Assembly: GCA_016748015.1 (NCBI GenBank)
Contig: JAAOMT010000046.1
Span: 516,273 to 580,272 of the forward strand
Source of the DNA: Geosiphon pyriformis
Lineage: Eukaryota; Glomeromycota; Glomeromycetes; Archaeosporales; Geosiphonaceae
Reading direction: 5' to 3'
DNA: 64,000 nucleotides
Below the pieces are notes generated by a model, which was given only the letters and a program-made list of their open reading frames with translations, was not told the origin of the DNA and did no database searches. Of the stretch, positions 49,725-61,370 are shown in pieces. Every line of letters begins with the position of its first letter. Position 1 is the stretch's first letter. A program made the translations under genes and the position numbers.

Positions 49725-50577
49725 CTTCTCTAACCAATTACTATTTCATTTTTTGGAAAACATCATAAAATTTACACTTGCTTAAAACTCACTACTACTC
49801 AACAAATCTTTAAATCCAATAAACAAATTTGTTTTAAACATAAAATTTCAATTCCAAATGTTTATATCTCCAAAAGAATAAAAAAATTCCAAGTTATATT
49901 TTACAACCCCAATAATTACTTCATTGTTTTATTAAATAAATTAGAAATTGGAATCATATATAGCAATATTTTCTAAGATAAAAACTCTTAAATTGTCTCT
50001 AATTTATTAAAATTGTAAGACATACCCTACTTCTTAATCTAAACATTATCTCTACTACTGAAAACTACCACTTTTTAGAAGAAAAACTTTCTCAAATTAA
50101 CATAGATTTCTTAGAACCCCAATAACAAAAACAATTAAAACAGTTAATAGCTAAATTTGCTGACATATTTGCAAAAAACAACAATGATCTGGGAAAAACT
50201 AATATTGTTTAACATCAAATTTACACAGAAAATGCTCTACCAAAACAACAACAAGCCTATCAAGTTCCACTTGCTAGCCACCAATTTATCAGAAAAAAAA
50301 TTTAAAAAATGCTCAATAACAGATTGATCCAACTATCAAGAAGTCCATGAGTCTTATCAGTAGTTCTTGTCAAAAAGAAAAATAGAAAAATCAGATTTTG
50401 TGTTAATTATTGACAATTGAATAGTGTTACAATTGGAAATGCCTACTCTTTTCTAAAAATTAACAACATGCTAAATGCTTTAGGAAAAGCCAAGTTTTTT
50501 TTAACTTTAGACTTGAAAAGTAAATACTGGCAAGTCAAAATGGATCCAAAAAATCAACCCAAAACAGCATTTACTAC
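49725..50577 (+). pseudogene. A2 reverse transcriptase, N-terminal half
   Basis: Connector plus the first half of RT. Landmarks are ADIFAKNNNDLGKTNI (about 50160), KMLNNRLIQLSRSP (about 50305), FVNY-stop-QLNSV near 50400 and FFLTLDLKSKYWQVKMDP near 50495-50545. It ends in the A1-like GCATTTACTAC where B1 was inserted. Confidence 0.8.
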
Positions 50578-51437
50578 TGTTACTCATAGAATATAGGAAG
50601 TATATTAGTATATAAATTAGCCAATCAGAGATAGACATAGTAAATGTGGAATTCCAGGATTCCTCTCAGAGAAATTGCAGGATTCCAAGAATTTTAGAAT
50701 TCTCATATAAGAAATTGCAGGATTCCAAAATTCCAGAATTTCTCTTAAAAAAATTGCAAGATTCCTGGTGTAAAGAATTGAGGAATTGAGGAATTACAAT
50801 TATGTATATATAGTAGTAGTGTTAAAAGTAGAAAAGACAGACTTCTCAGTTTAGATTTAATCTAAGCAAACTCCCAATTCACCAATATTAATAAATAATT
50901 ATTTGCTATCTCAATTTACTCTTTACTATTAACACTTTATGTTGATAGCGACCAATACTTAACCACACTGAAACAATAGCTCTTAATTATGGCTATTGAC
51001 AGGATATTAATTTGCAAATTGTCTTGGTTTAATTTCTTTATCTTTTTTTTATTTTTTTTTCTTTATTTATTTTTTTTTATTTTTTTTATTTTGTTGTGAT
51101 TACTAATTAATTAAGGATTAAGCGCTGAATTATTAACATTATAAATAACCTGGTAAAAGACCTAAACAAAAGATAATATTATATAGATATTAATGAATAG
51201 CTTACCAGAAGGGCATAACTGTCAGAATAAACTGGCCATCAAGCTGAAGAAAGAAATTGGAAAACCCATTACAAAAAACTTGTACACCATTAAATTTCTG
51301 TTCATTATACAAAAAACTCTATCTAAAACCTTCAGATAACCAAAACTTTCAGATATTATCAACCATTATTAAATCCATTGAGCATCAAGTTACAGGTTTG
51401 TTATTTGCTTTAAGACTCCAAATAATCATTTATAATA
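50578..51437 (+). repeat. 5' LTR of B1
   Basis: 860 bp, beginning TGTTACTCATAG; its end (ATAATA) is a mutated GTAACA. A block of imperfect repeats containing GGATTCCAGAATTCC-like words (about 50650-50790) precedes the TATA box, as expected for a U3 region. Confidence 0.88.
50801..50813 (+). promoter_or_regulatory. TATA box in the family B LTR
   Basis: TATGTATATATAG lies just after the U3-like repeat block and is kept in all three family B LTRs (also near 22268 and 59783). Confidence 0.6.
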
Positions 51438-51455
51438 TTTGGTGCTTTTTGTAAG
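51438..51455 (+). promoter_or_regulatory. candidate primer-binding site of B1
   Basis: TTTGGTGCTTTTTGTAAG follows the 5' LTR directly, with the same two-base offset and TGGTGCT start as in family A. Confidence 0.45.
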
Positions 51456-51499
51456 ATATAATCTTATAAAAAACCAATACCCACAGCAATCATCCAAAA

Positions 51500-53785
51500 A
51501 TGGCAAAATCAGAAATAATAGGAACAAACTATTTAGGATTTGCCAAATCCTTATTTTAACAGTACAGCCAACAATTGGACTTAACCAACAATTATTACCC
51601 AGTAGAATCAGTCTTCAACTTTTACATCAATGAAAAAATCACAGATTTTCTAGGAAGACCAGTTAACATTGAATCAGCAAGAAAAAACTTCTATACAGAA
51701 TTAATCTAACATATCAGCTAATCATAAAATCACAGTTTTGCACCAATCATTAAAGAAATCAATCAAGAAATTGAAAAATATACTCAACAGCAATTCCCTA
51801 TTACCTATGCAGATAAGAATAAAAGAAAGTTACAAACACCAGCAGCAACCTTAAAAAAAATACAATTACCAACATAAAAGAAACAAAAAATTGAATCTCC
51901 ACTATATTCATCATACTATTACATATCTGAAAGTACCATCAATATTACATTAACAGACACATCCACATCAAACACAACATTAACATTTGGATGACTTTTA
52001 TTTTAAAGTAAACAAAAAAAAGTAGAATTATTAAGAATGTATGGCGATTATTTTGAAGAATTTAAATTGTGATTACCAACACCATCAGAATTTTGATTAC
52101 TGCTGCCTCAACCAGATTTTGGGTTTATGAGTCTCTGGGAGATAACAAAATTGGAAGAAAAAAAAAACAACAATCAGAAAGTTTATTACCATAATCTGAT
52201 TGTAGAAAATCTAAATGTTAAAACCCTGAATATTTAAACTTAGGAGAATTAATGCCATCTAAATCTCAATCTTATTACTCAGCAAAACTTACCTCCAATA
52301 ATCATGATCAATTAATTACCAATTGATTTGATTGCCAAGCTAATACAGCAACAGCTACCAATATTACTTCAACAACTACCAGCACAACAACAACAACCAA
52401 TTATGCCAATAGTATACACACCCATTGTCAAACTTAAAAAGTTTATTGGTGAAGAAGATAACATACAAATGTGGCTGAATAATGTAGAAAAAGCCATTGC
52501 AACCAATAGATAAAATGATGTCAGAGCCATGCAAGCTATTTTCTATTTTCTTCAGGATACCACCAACTTATATTAAAGCTTGGTTAACAAACCCCAAGAT
52601 TTCAATGCATTTAAGCTTAAGTTCTTGTAATATTTCAGTAATAATAACAGTATCAACTGCTTAACCAACATCTTCACTACCATTAAGCAAGAAGAAACTA
52701 AAGTAGTCACTACTTACTTGGAACACTTCCACAAGAATTTGTGCCAAATTCAAGCAATACAAGCTGATTATTTTACTACACCACAAATTTTAAATCAATT
52801 CATTAGAGGTCTGTGCAATAGTATTCTTCAATGTATATGTCCATTGCATTCAGCAGACTTACAAGCAACAATTACTCATACCAGAGATTTTAAAGCTGCT
52901 TAATTAGAAGCCAACCACACCCAAGCCATAAATTTAGTAATGAATGGATCATCTGACTTGGATTCTAAATTGAAGCAATTCAATGATTCAATCAATTAGA
53001 AATTAGAGAGATACTTAGCTAACAACAATCAGACCATTTATTAATCTCTACAATAACACAATAATTCAGAAAACTCTAACTGTTTTCAAAATTAACTGCA
53101 TCTATTATCATTAACCAATCAACAGTAGTAACAGAAAACATGTGTTTGCTACTATTGTGGTAAACAAGAACACCTGCAAATCAACTGCTGCTATCACTTA
53201 AATAACCAATGATTAGGAAGTCAATATTAAAACTCCAATTGCTGGTTTTAAACTCCGAGATATTAATTAAATCCAGAACCATATCAACTAAATTATTCAC
53301 TAATGATGTAGCAAATATACTTACCACCAATTTATCAGCCTCCAGCACTCATAATTTATCAACTGCAGCCACAACTTATCTATTAACTGCAGCCCCAACA
53401 AATTCAAACACCACCATCAAATTCAGTTTAATTAATTACTGGAATTCAAAGACCAAAAGTCATCTATACTTAACAAAACTGGAGATCAGTGATGATCATA
53501 TATCAACTGATCTCCAGTTTCTCAACCCAATTTTCAGGATCATAACAGCAGAGTTCAAAAACCAAATATAGTCAAAATCCGAATTCTCAGAACTATTTAA
53601 GTCTCCTGATAACTCCAAAAGACATTTTATCCAACAACCCAAAATTCAACCAAAAACAACCACTTACCAGCAACATACCTTTAGCCATCATTATTAATAA
53701 TAAATCTTTAGCAGCAATTTTTTCTTTTGAACTCAAGGAAAAGGCATCAGTCCTATTATTTAGTGGAGCTATACTCAATGCCAAA
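51500..53785 (+). pseudogene. B1 gag
   Basis: From ATG 51500 (start MAKSEIIGTNYLGFAKSLF). A Gln-rich stretch (about 52340-52420) precedes the capsid-like region, with KKFIGEEDNIQMWLNNVEKA (about 52435-52495) and FTTPQILNQFIRGLCNSIL (about 52770-52830). An intact CCHC zinc knuckle is at 53147-53188 (CYYCGKQEHLQINC). A Pro/Gln/Thr-rich C-terminal part contains the perfect inverted repeat at 53476-53520. Many stops. Confidence 0.8.
53476..53520. repeat. perfect 15-bp inverted repeat at the gag-protease border
   Basis: AAACTGGAGATCAGT (53476-53490) pairs perfectly with ACTGATCTCCAGTTT (53506-53520) around a 15-base loop. In an RNA this would be a strong hairpin. B3 keeps only traces of it. Confidence 0.85.
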
Positions 53786-54400
53786 CCCATTACTGCCATG
53801 TATACCAATGCCAAAGTTAATAGTCATTTTATCAAGCTCATTCTTGATAGTAAGTTAGCCAATAGCATTATTACATGACAATTCATAGACCAATTAGGTC
53901 ACTGAATTGATCACACTGCCAGTGCTAAGATTATCATGGCTGATGGAGCCACAAAAACTTCTATCAGCAAAATTGATAACTTTTTCTTTGAAGTCAATAA
54001 TATTACTATATTAATTAAAGTCCTAGTAATAGAAGCCATTTAGTACCAAGCTCTTGTTAGTAATGACTAACTAGTTAAAACCAATGCTGTACTTAATTGG
54101 ATGACACAAGAACTCCAGCTCAGCCAGAATAGTTACCATACACGAATATCAGCAATCTGCAGACATTTCAAGCCAACTATTGCACAACTACTAATTATGT
54201 TCAAAGAAGAAAAGGAAAAACCCACCTGGGAAACTTACCAAGTTTCCTGAGCTGATAAAAACCACAACAAACTACCACTGATTTGGACTTGGGAAAAGAA
54301 AAAAAAAGAGAAAAAAAAAGAAGATAAAAGCATACAAGCTACTACCTCTACATATATTCCATACTCAGCACTTCAACCACAGGCCAATTACCACTGACCC
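53786..54400 (+). pseudogene. B1 retropepsin
   Basis: AITAMYTNAKVN leads to LILDSKLANSIIT (about 53840-53875), matching the protease pattern with the Gly after Asp-Ser changed to Lys. KIIMADGATKTSISKIDNF and ITILIKVLVIEA follow. The region downstream is Lys/Glu-rich. Inactive from the active-site change and stops. Confidence 0.7.
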
Positions 54401-54971
54401 AAACTAATATGTATTGATTGTGGCAAGAAATTGTCATCAATGAGCACATGCTGTGATGACAATAAAGAATGGCCAATGGCAACCAAGTTCTATTGTCACT
54501 CATACATACTCAAACACTTTGGCTGACCAAAAAGACAAGAAAAATGAGATAATAAGCCATGTCTCACTTGTGGAATGACTCTTCTAGACAAAGAAATGTG
54601 AAATAACATTCCTGGATGAAAAAAAACATGTGACAAATTGTGTCAATATACAATTCTAATCAGTGACTGGATTAGAAAAGAAACACCAATAGAAGCCATC
54701 TGGAAAAAAGTCATAAAATGTCTGGATGGTTGTCCATATGATGACAACAACAAAATCTGGTAAATAACATCGCCAAAATCGAAGAAACATTACCAGAAGA
54801 AATAAAAATAATTAAAAACAACCCACTAGAACTTATAAAACTTGACTAAAGCCCAAATCCAAATATTATCTTAGAGTCTATGGACCCAAAACAGTTTCAC
54901 AAACATTACCAAGAATTAACACCCACTAGAGAAAAACAAGAACAGCACTTGAAGCAGTTGAATGCTCGACT
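54401..54971 (+). pseudogene. B1 Cys-rich module
   Basis: CIDCGKKLSSMSTCC (about 54412-54455), FYCHSYILKHFG, PKRQEK-stop-DNKPCLTCG (about 54530-54575) and TCDKLCQYTILIS (about 54630-54665) match the family A module in word order and Cys spacing. Divergence from family A is high, so the shared words point to a real domain. The segment that follows toward the dUTPase is poorly preserved. Confidence 0.65.
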
Positions 54972-55759
54972 ATGTTAACACTGCTAATTCCCTGTAACTT
55001 TCAATATTGTAATAAGTGTGATCTCATTTACAATCTACTACTCTACATGATTTACATGATTCCAGAGGAAGATGAATTAATTAGCAATTGTGCATCAGAA
55101 TTGGGATTACAGTTCAAGTCTGATTCAAACTCTAACAACAATGACAATGATAACAACAGCTTTAGCTCTGTTCAAGATAGCAATATAAATAACAATGATT
55201 TAGACTCTAATTCAAACCCAGAACAATATATCACACTTCTTGACCTTACTAAAGAGCAAGAACTTAAATGGTTTAGTGATAATAATGAAGATATTATGCC
55301 AGAATGTGTACACAATACTGATGCAGAATTTGATTTGAGATATTCAGAAAAAGAAGCCATCAAATTGGAATCACATTTATGCATCTGCATTGATCTTAAA
55401 ATAGTCTAAAAATTTTAGCAACAACAATAGTACAATTAGCATCTAGAAATAGTTTAGTAAAAAAAAAATTCAACATAAGAAAAAAAATAATTGACATGAG
55501 ATATGTAGGAAATATTATTGCAATATTACAGAATGACTCAGAAAAGGCTTATATCATAGAGCCAAACAAAAAAATAGCACAGAAAATATTCCTGCCTCTA
55601 GTTAAAATAGCTCAATTAGTATCAATAGAAAACAGAAAAGAATTAGGGATTACAGTTAAAGAGATACAGGGATTCAGATCCACAGATAGAATAGATATAC
55701 CAGTTAACATGACAGAGAAAGAAGTTATTGACAAGAGAGAAATTATCTCCATCTGTTAA
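54972..55759 (+). pseudogene. B1 dUTPase domain
   Basis: The lead is rich in Asn, Asp and Ser (about 55120-55220). Motif 1 is NTDAEFDLRYS (about 55314-55346). After one stop, motif 2 is ASRNSL (about 55440), motif 3 KIIDMRYVGNI (about 55487-55519), motif 4 NKKIAQKIFLPL (about 55565-55600) and motif 5 GFRSTDR (about 55670-55690; usual form GFGSTG). Two open pieces (54972-55409 and 55496-55759) cover most of it. Sequence identity to family A is low, yet the motif order is complete. Confidence 0.83.
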
Positions 55760-56099
55760 TCAATTTCTATTTTACTATATAACCAATACATATTAGCCAT
55801 AGAAAAGAAAGAAAAGAATCAAGCTCAAATTTTTGAAGCAAAAACTACAATTTGTAAATCAGAAAAGATTGGACTTATTAATCTCTACATACCAGCCAAA
55901 AGCTCAAAATACATAAAAATTTTCATTTATAATACAACTGGAAATGTTTTCGAAATACCAAAAGGAACCACCATTGGATATCTAAGCACTAAAATTGAAA
56001 ACCAACTGCCAAACACCATTTTAGACTTTCCACAACTATGTGGATATGTGGATATCACATCACAAACAATATATAGACAAAAAGAATGTTATCTGTTCC

Positions 56100-57470
56100 A
56101 ACCAAAACAATTGGAATAGATAAACTTGGGAAATTTAAATCTACTACAATATATACAGCTTAAAATATTATTAAATAACTTCAATAATATTTTTGTCAGT
56201 AACAAATTTGGCAGAACTAATATTATCCAACATCAGATCAAAACTGGAGATGCAATACCAATCAAACAAAAAACATACTGAGTGCCACCAGTAAGCCATA
56301 AAATCATCCAACAAGAAATTAACTGAATGTTGGACAATAAGTTAATTCAATCATCAATGAGTCCATGGTCATTACCAGTGATATTAGTCTGTAAGAAGAA
56401 TAGAAAAATCTGCTTTTGTGTAGATTACTGGAAACTTAATAGAGTAACTAAGGGAGATAGCTATTCAACTCCAAAGATCCAAGAACTTTTCAATGCTTTT
56501 GAAGGAAAGAAATAGTTCTCAACTTTAGACTTAAACAGTAGTTACTGGCAAGTAGCCATGAAATTAGAAGATAAGGAAAAAACAGCTTTTACAACCTGAG
56601 AAAGAGATTTTGAGTTTGAAGTAATGCCATTTGGTTTGATGAATGCTTCAGCAACATTCCAATGACTCATAGAAATTGTTTATACTGGACTGTTATAAAA
56701 ATCAGTAGTTGTGTATTTGAATAATATTAATGTGTTCTCAAAAACATTTGATAACCATCTTTATCATTTACAGCAAGTATTCAAGAGATTAAGAAGAGCA
56801 GGACTAAAGCTAAATGCCAACAAATGTTTTTTTGGAAAAATAAAAATAAAATTTTTGGAACATGTTATAAGCAAAAATGGTATTAAAACAGATTTAAATA
56901 AGATTGAGATTGTTAAGAACTTTTCAGTACCAAATAATATCACTGAATTAAGAGCATTTTTGGGATTTGCTGGATACTACTGCCACTTTATCAAAGACTT
57001 TTCCAAAATAGCTCAACCACTACACCAAACAAAGAACACTAAATATAAATAAACTGAAACCCAACAAAAAACATTTAATACACTGAAAAAAAAACTTATT
57101 CAAGCCCTAATATTAATTTACCCAGATCATAACAAATCATTCATTACTACTACTGATGCATCTGATTAAACATTAGGAGCTGTATTATCTCAGAAAAGAT
57201 TGGATAGATGAAAAAAACTATAGAACTTCAGCACTAGAACACTTAGCAATCTACTGAGCAGTCATGAAATGGAAAAAATACTTGAGTCAAAAGTTTAATG
57301 TGTACACTGATTATAAAAGATTAACTTCAATCCAGAAACAAGAATTTGGAAATGACCATTATGTTAGATGGAAAATAGAACTTTCACTATTTAATTATAC
57401 AGTATATTACAAAAAGAGAAAAAAAAACAGAAATGCTGATGGTTTGTTGCAAACGAGACAAATTTAAGAA
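56100..57470 (+). pseudogene. B1 reverse transcriptase and RNase H
   Basis: RT landmarks are LDNKLIQSSMSPWSLPVILV, then FCVDYWKLNRVTKGDSYSTP (56327-56515), FSTLDLNSSYWQV and EVMPFGLMNASATFQ. The catalytic box is VVYLNNINVFSK (about 56705-56740), so both Asp of YLDD are Asn. The thumb region LRAFLGFAGYYCHFIKDFSK lies in the open piece 56711-57052. RNase H follows with FITTTDASD (about 57130-57165), then a frameshifted part ending in KKRKKNRNADGLL. Confidence 0.85.
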
Positions 57471-57619
57471 CATTTTAACCCAAAAATATAACAAAAGATG
57501 AATATTTAAAAATATCAACAACTCCAACACTATATTAATACTCAGCAGTTCAAGAAAAAATTATCTCCAAAAGAACAAAGTCATATCAAACAACAATCCA
57601 AATATTTTATTACTTATCA

Positions 57620-58740
57620 AGATATATTTTATCGGAAAAACAAAAAGAATCCAGATCAACCAACCAGAGTAATCACAGAACCAGAAAAAAAAACAATATT
57701 ATTCAACATATATTCTGATCCAACAGCAGAACATTTTCACAAAAAAGCAATCATAAAAAAAATCAAAAAAAGATACTACTGGCTATCTATGTATTTGAAT
57801 ATTATTTAATACATTCAAAATTGTGATGCTTGTCAAAGAAAAGAAGGAACAAAGCCCAGTAAACCATTAAAACCAATCAAAGTGGGACAATTATTTAACC
57901 ATATTGGAATTGACTTAGTCAGACCATTAACAATAACCAGTAAAAGAAACAAATATATCACAGTAGTCATGAATTATCTTACTAAGTGGCCAAAAGCAAA
58001 AGTTATTCAAAAAGCAAATACAGAATTTGTTGCCAAATTTGTTTATTAAGATTTAATTTGTTGACACAGATGCCTAAAAGAACTACTATTAGATCAAGGA
58101 ACTTATTTCATAAACAGAACACTAGTAGAATTAAGTCAAAGATTTAGAATCAAAAAACTATTATTATTACTATATCATTTACAAACAAATGAGTTAGTTG
58201 AAAGATTTAACAAAACATTGTGTGAAGCAATTGCCAAAATCAGCCAAGAAAACCAGGACAAATAGGATTTGTTTATATCATTAGTATTATTTGCTTATTA
58301 GACAATAAAACAAGATACTGCACAAGCAATACTATTTGAATTAATATACAATAGAACAGCAACAATACCAGTGGAGATAGAAATCAGTATGTATCTAACT
58401 AAACCAATAACAAAAGATAATTTCTAAGAAACATTGTTGAGAAAAACATACAACTTAATAGAAACACTAGAAAACAAACAATGAAAAGCAGCTAATAACA
58501 TCCAAAAGTTACAAGAAAAACAAAAAGAAAGACATAATAACCAATTACCAAATAAACCAGTTGAATTCAAGATTAAAAACAAAGTACTTCTATATTATAC
58601 TAAAGTAAAAAAACAATGGAGCAAAAAATTCAATCCCAAATGAAACAGACCATTTCACATAGAAAAAATTCTTGAAAATAGAGCTTATAAATTAAGATAA
58701 GACAACAAAATTTTAGCCAAAGCAGCACATGGTGATTGAC
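57620..58740 (+). pseudogene. B1 integrase
   Basis: The zinc domain has AEHFHKKAIIKKIKKRYYW and NCDACQRKEGTKP (about 57725-57860). Core residues are seen in IGIDLVRPL (about 57905), LLLDQGTYF (about 58085) and NELVERFNKTL (about 58190), so all three catalytic acids remain. The C-terminal domain has FKIKNKVLLYYTKVKKQWS (about 58570-58625) and ILAKAAHGD. Several stops interrupt it. Confidence 0.87.
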
Positions 58741-58911
58741 TGAAACCATATCACTATATAGTATTATTATCTATCAGTAACATTTTACAATTAGGAGTAC
58801 AAAGAATGGTAGTCTAATCAGATAAGATCTTATGAAATCTAGAACCAATAATTATTATTGACACTAACACATTAAATTGAGCAACTAAAAAAATATAAAA
58901 ACAGAGTAGAC

Positions 58912-59562
58912 ATGACAAAAAACATTAGAAAAATGGAAATTACTAATGACATTTACTTACTAGCACAACAACTTTTTCAACTGATTCAATAACAAGAGAT
59001 GGAAATTACAATTAATCAACAAACCATCAGATACAAAAACATCAGAAAGGGACCATAAGATAAAGTACAGAGAAAAACAGAAAACACAATTAACAAAATA
59101 ATTACAAAGATGAAATTGGCAATAGAAGCACAACCAAAAATTACCCAATATCAAGAGTTAACAATAGAAACATAGAATTAGTATACACAGCAATTTCCAA
59201 GAAACTTTTGCTATTTTTACTTGGAACAACATTTGAATATCCAAAACTTATATATAGATAAGACAAAATAATTATTTGATCTAGAAATATTACAACAACT
59301 TGAGCAATTTGTAGAAAAAAACAATCTAACTATACAAGCATGAGCTATCTATCAATTACAAGCTGGATTTCAAGACTAACCAAAAATTCTACTCAATCCA
59401 GCAATAGACTCTATTACCATTAACCAAATGAGAAAAATAACCAATACTTAATTTGAAAAAATACAGAACAAGATAACACAAGTAATTCTTAAGAAAAAAG
59501 TTCAAAAAATACTCAAAAATGGAGAATTAGAATTAAGAGATTTCGATAAAGCTCAATATTAA
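58912..59562 (+). pseudogene. B1 extra 3' ORF downstream of integrase
   Basis: A single frame of 216 codons runs from ATG (MTKNIRKMEITNDIYLLAQQ) to a TAA that overlaps the purine tract. It is interrupted by eight in-frame stops, mostly explained by Gln or Trp codons mutated by one transition. The product is Lys/Gln/Ile/Glu-rich and helical, without a signal peptide or membrane segment. The last part reads LKKKVQKILKNGELELRDFD. Family A has a different but similarly placed ORF. Function unknown. Confidence 0.55.
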
Positions 59563-59575
59563 AAGGAGGAAATAA
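59561..59575 (+). promoter_or_regulatory. polypurine tract of B1
   Basis: AAAAGGAGGAAATAA lies directly upstream of the 3' LTR, as expected for plus-strand priming. Confidence 0.7.
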
Positions 59576-60203
59576 TATTACTCATAGAATATAGGAAGTA
59601 TATTAATATATAAATTAGCCAATTAAAGATAAACATAGTAAATATGAAATTCCAAAATTTCTTTCAGAAGAATTGTAGGATTCCAAAAATTTCAGGATTC
59701 TTATATGAAGAATTACAGAATTCCTCTCAAAGGAATTGCAGAATTCTTGGTATAAAGAATTGAGGAATTGAAGAATTACAATTATGTATATATAGCAGTA
59801 GTATTAGAAGTAGAAAAGACAGACCTCTTAATTTAGATTTAATCTAAACAAACTTCTAATTCATCAATATTAATAAATAATTATTTTTTATCTTAATCTA
59901 CTCTTCACTATTAACACTTTATGTTAATAGTGACCAATACTTAACTATACTGGAACAATAGCTCTTGATCATGGCTATTGATGGAATACTAACTTGCAAA
60001 TTGCTTTGGCTTAATTTCTTTATCTTTTCTTTATCTCTTTTATTTTCTTTTCTTTATTTTGTTGTGATTATTAATTGATTGAGAATTAAGTGCTAAATTA
60101 TTGATGTTACAAATAGCTTGATAAAAAATCTGAATGAAAGGTAATATTATATAGATATTAATGGATAGCTTACCAGAAGGGCATGACTGCCAGAATAAAC
60201 TGG

Positions 60204-61177
60204 TGTTACCAGTAGAATTTTAGCTATTAATTAGCATGAAATTACCCTTATAATTCCTATTATTAATTAGCATACATTAATATTAAGTTGATTATCACTT
60301 ATTATTTAATCAAAATATCAAATATCATTACTCAATCAATAATCCAATTTGTATTCTAGAAATTAAGATGATCAAATTACACAATACCCTGAACCTTTTA
60401 ACATAGTCAAAATTTGCCGAAATTAATGAAAATTCGCCAAAATAATCAATAGTTCAGTGAAATAACTTGTAAATTCACCAAAATGTATCTTTAGTTTACC
60501 TAAATGGTAACAAAGAGAAAAGTGCAAGTTCAAAGACTAGTACTACAACAAGTTGTATAAAAAAAGAGCTTCTCTCTTCAAGAAAATGTATCTTCTCATA
60601 ATATCTTACCATAGTATCTTACTTTAGATATCTTAATTGAAACAAATTATCTTTTACAAAATTAAATAAAAATTAAATATTCGAAAACCAAATTCTTAAA
60701 TTATTACACTTGAAATTCCCTCAACACAACTAACGTTTTGAAATTGATTAGCTACCAATTTCAATAAACTGTTAGTAACTCCAGGCCTGGATAAAAAACG
60801 TTTCCCTTGATAAAATCCTATTTCTTTTATATTTCTTTTATTTTTCTTTTATTTTTCTTATTACAAATCATTAGGATAGCCTACAGACAAGATTCCTGTA
60901 GAAGAGTTGACTTTTACAGCAAAGTAACTACACATTTTTAGTAAGCTTCCAGATGAGCAATTCCTGAGAAAGAGTTGATGTTTACTACAATGTAACTACA
61001 CAAAGTAACTGACACAGAATTGGCCATTCCACTTATAAGCCCAGCAGTTCAAATTATAAGAAATAATTTGAAGATAAATTCAGTTATTGGAGGTCCAACT
61101 ACTTCCTAAAAACGTAAATTCACAGCAAATCAACATCAACAACATTTAAGAAAAGAGACCAAAAATCTCCAGTAATA
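60204..61177 (+). mobile_element. solo family A LTR in the B1 3' LTR, 4-bp target duplication
   Basis: This 974-bp LTR starts TGTTACCAGTAG, ends CTCCAGTAATA and is flanked by CTGG (60200-60203 and 61178-61181). Removing it and one CTGG restores the B1 LTR sequence. It carries the type I U5 block. It is the innermost layer of the A2-B1-LTR nest and so the latest of the three insertions. Confidence 0.92.
60556..60562 (+). promoter_or_regulatory. TATA-like box in the family A LTR
   Basis: TATAAAA follows AACAAGTTG and is kept in position across family A LTRs, so it is the best core-promoter candidate. Confidence 0.45.
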
Positions 61178-61370
61178 CTGGCCACTAAGCTGAAGAAAAA
61201 AATTGAGAAATCTATCACAAAAGACTTGCACACCATTGAATTTCTGTTCATTATACAAAGAATTCCATCTAAAATCTTCAGATATTATCAACTATCATTA
61301 AATCCATTAAGCATTAAGTTATGAGTTTGTTATTTGCTTTGAGATCTTAAATAATCACTTGTAACACCAC

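Larger units (their letters stand above)
50578..61366 (+). mobile_element. gypsy family B, complete element B1 (carries a dUTPase)
   Basis: Both LTRs, a primer-binding-like site, gag, retropepsin, Cys-rich module, dUTPase, RT, RNase H, integrase, an extra 3' ORF and a purine tract are present in this order. It was inserted into the RT region of A2. The flanks are CTAC (50574-50577) and CCAC (61367-61370), a 4-bp duplication differing by one transition. The 3' LTR holds a solo family A LTR. Stops throughout make it inactive. Confidence 0.9.
59576..61366 (+). repeat. 3' LTR of B1, split by a solo family A LTR
   Basis: The left part (59576-60203) and the right part (61182-61366) match the B1 5' LTR on either side of the insertion. 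The 5' end reads TATTACTCATAG (TG to TA) and the 3' end CTTGTAACA. A short internal stretch near the right end of the 5' LTR is absent here. Confidence 0.87.

Noticed and set aside
36098-55759. Recent viral (retroviral) origin of the dUTPase genes
   Set aside because: They are embedded collinearly in two gypsy families with TG-CA-type LTRs, 4-bp duplications and no envelope; nothing points to a virus of animals or plants.
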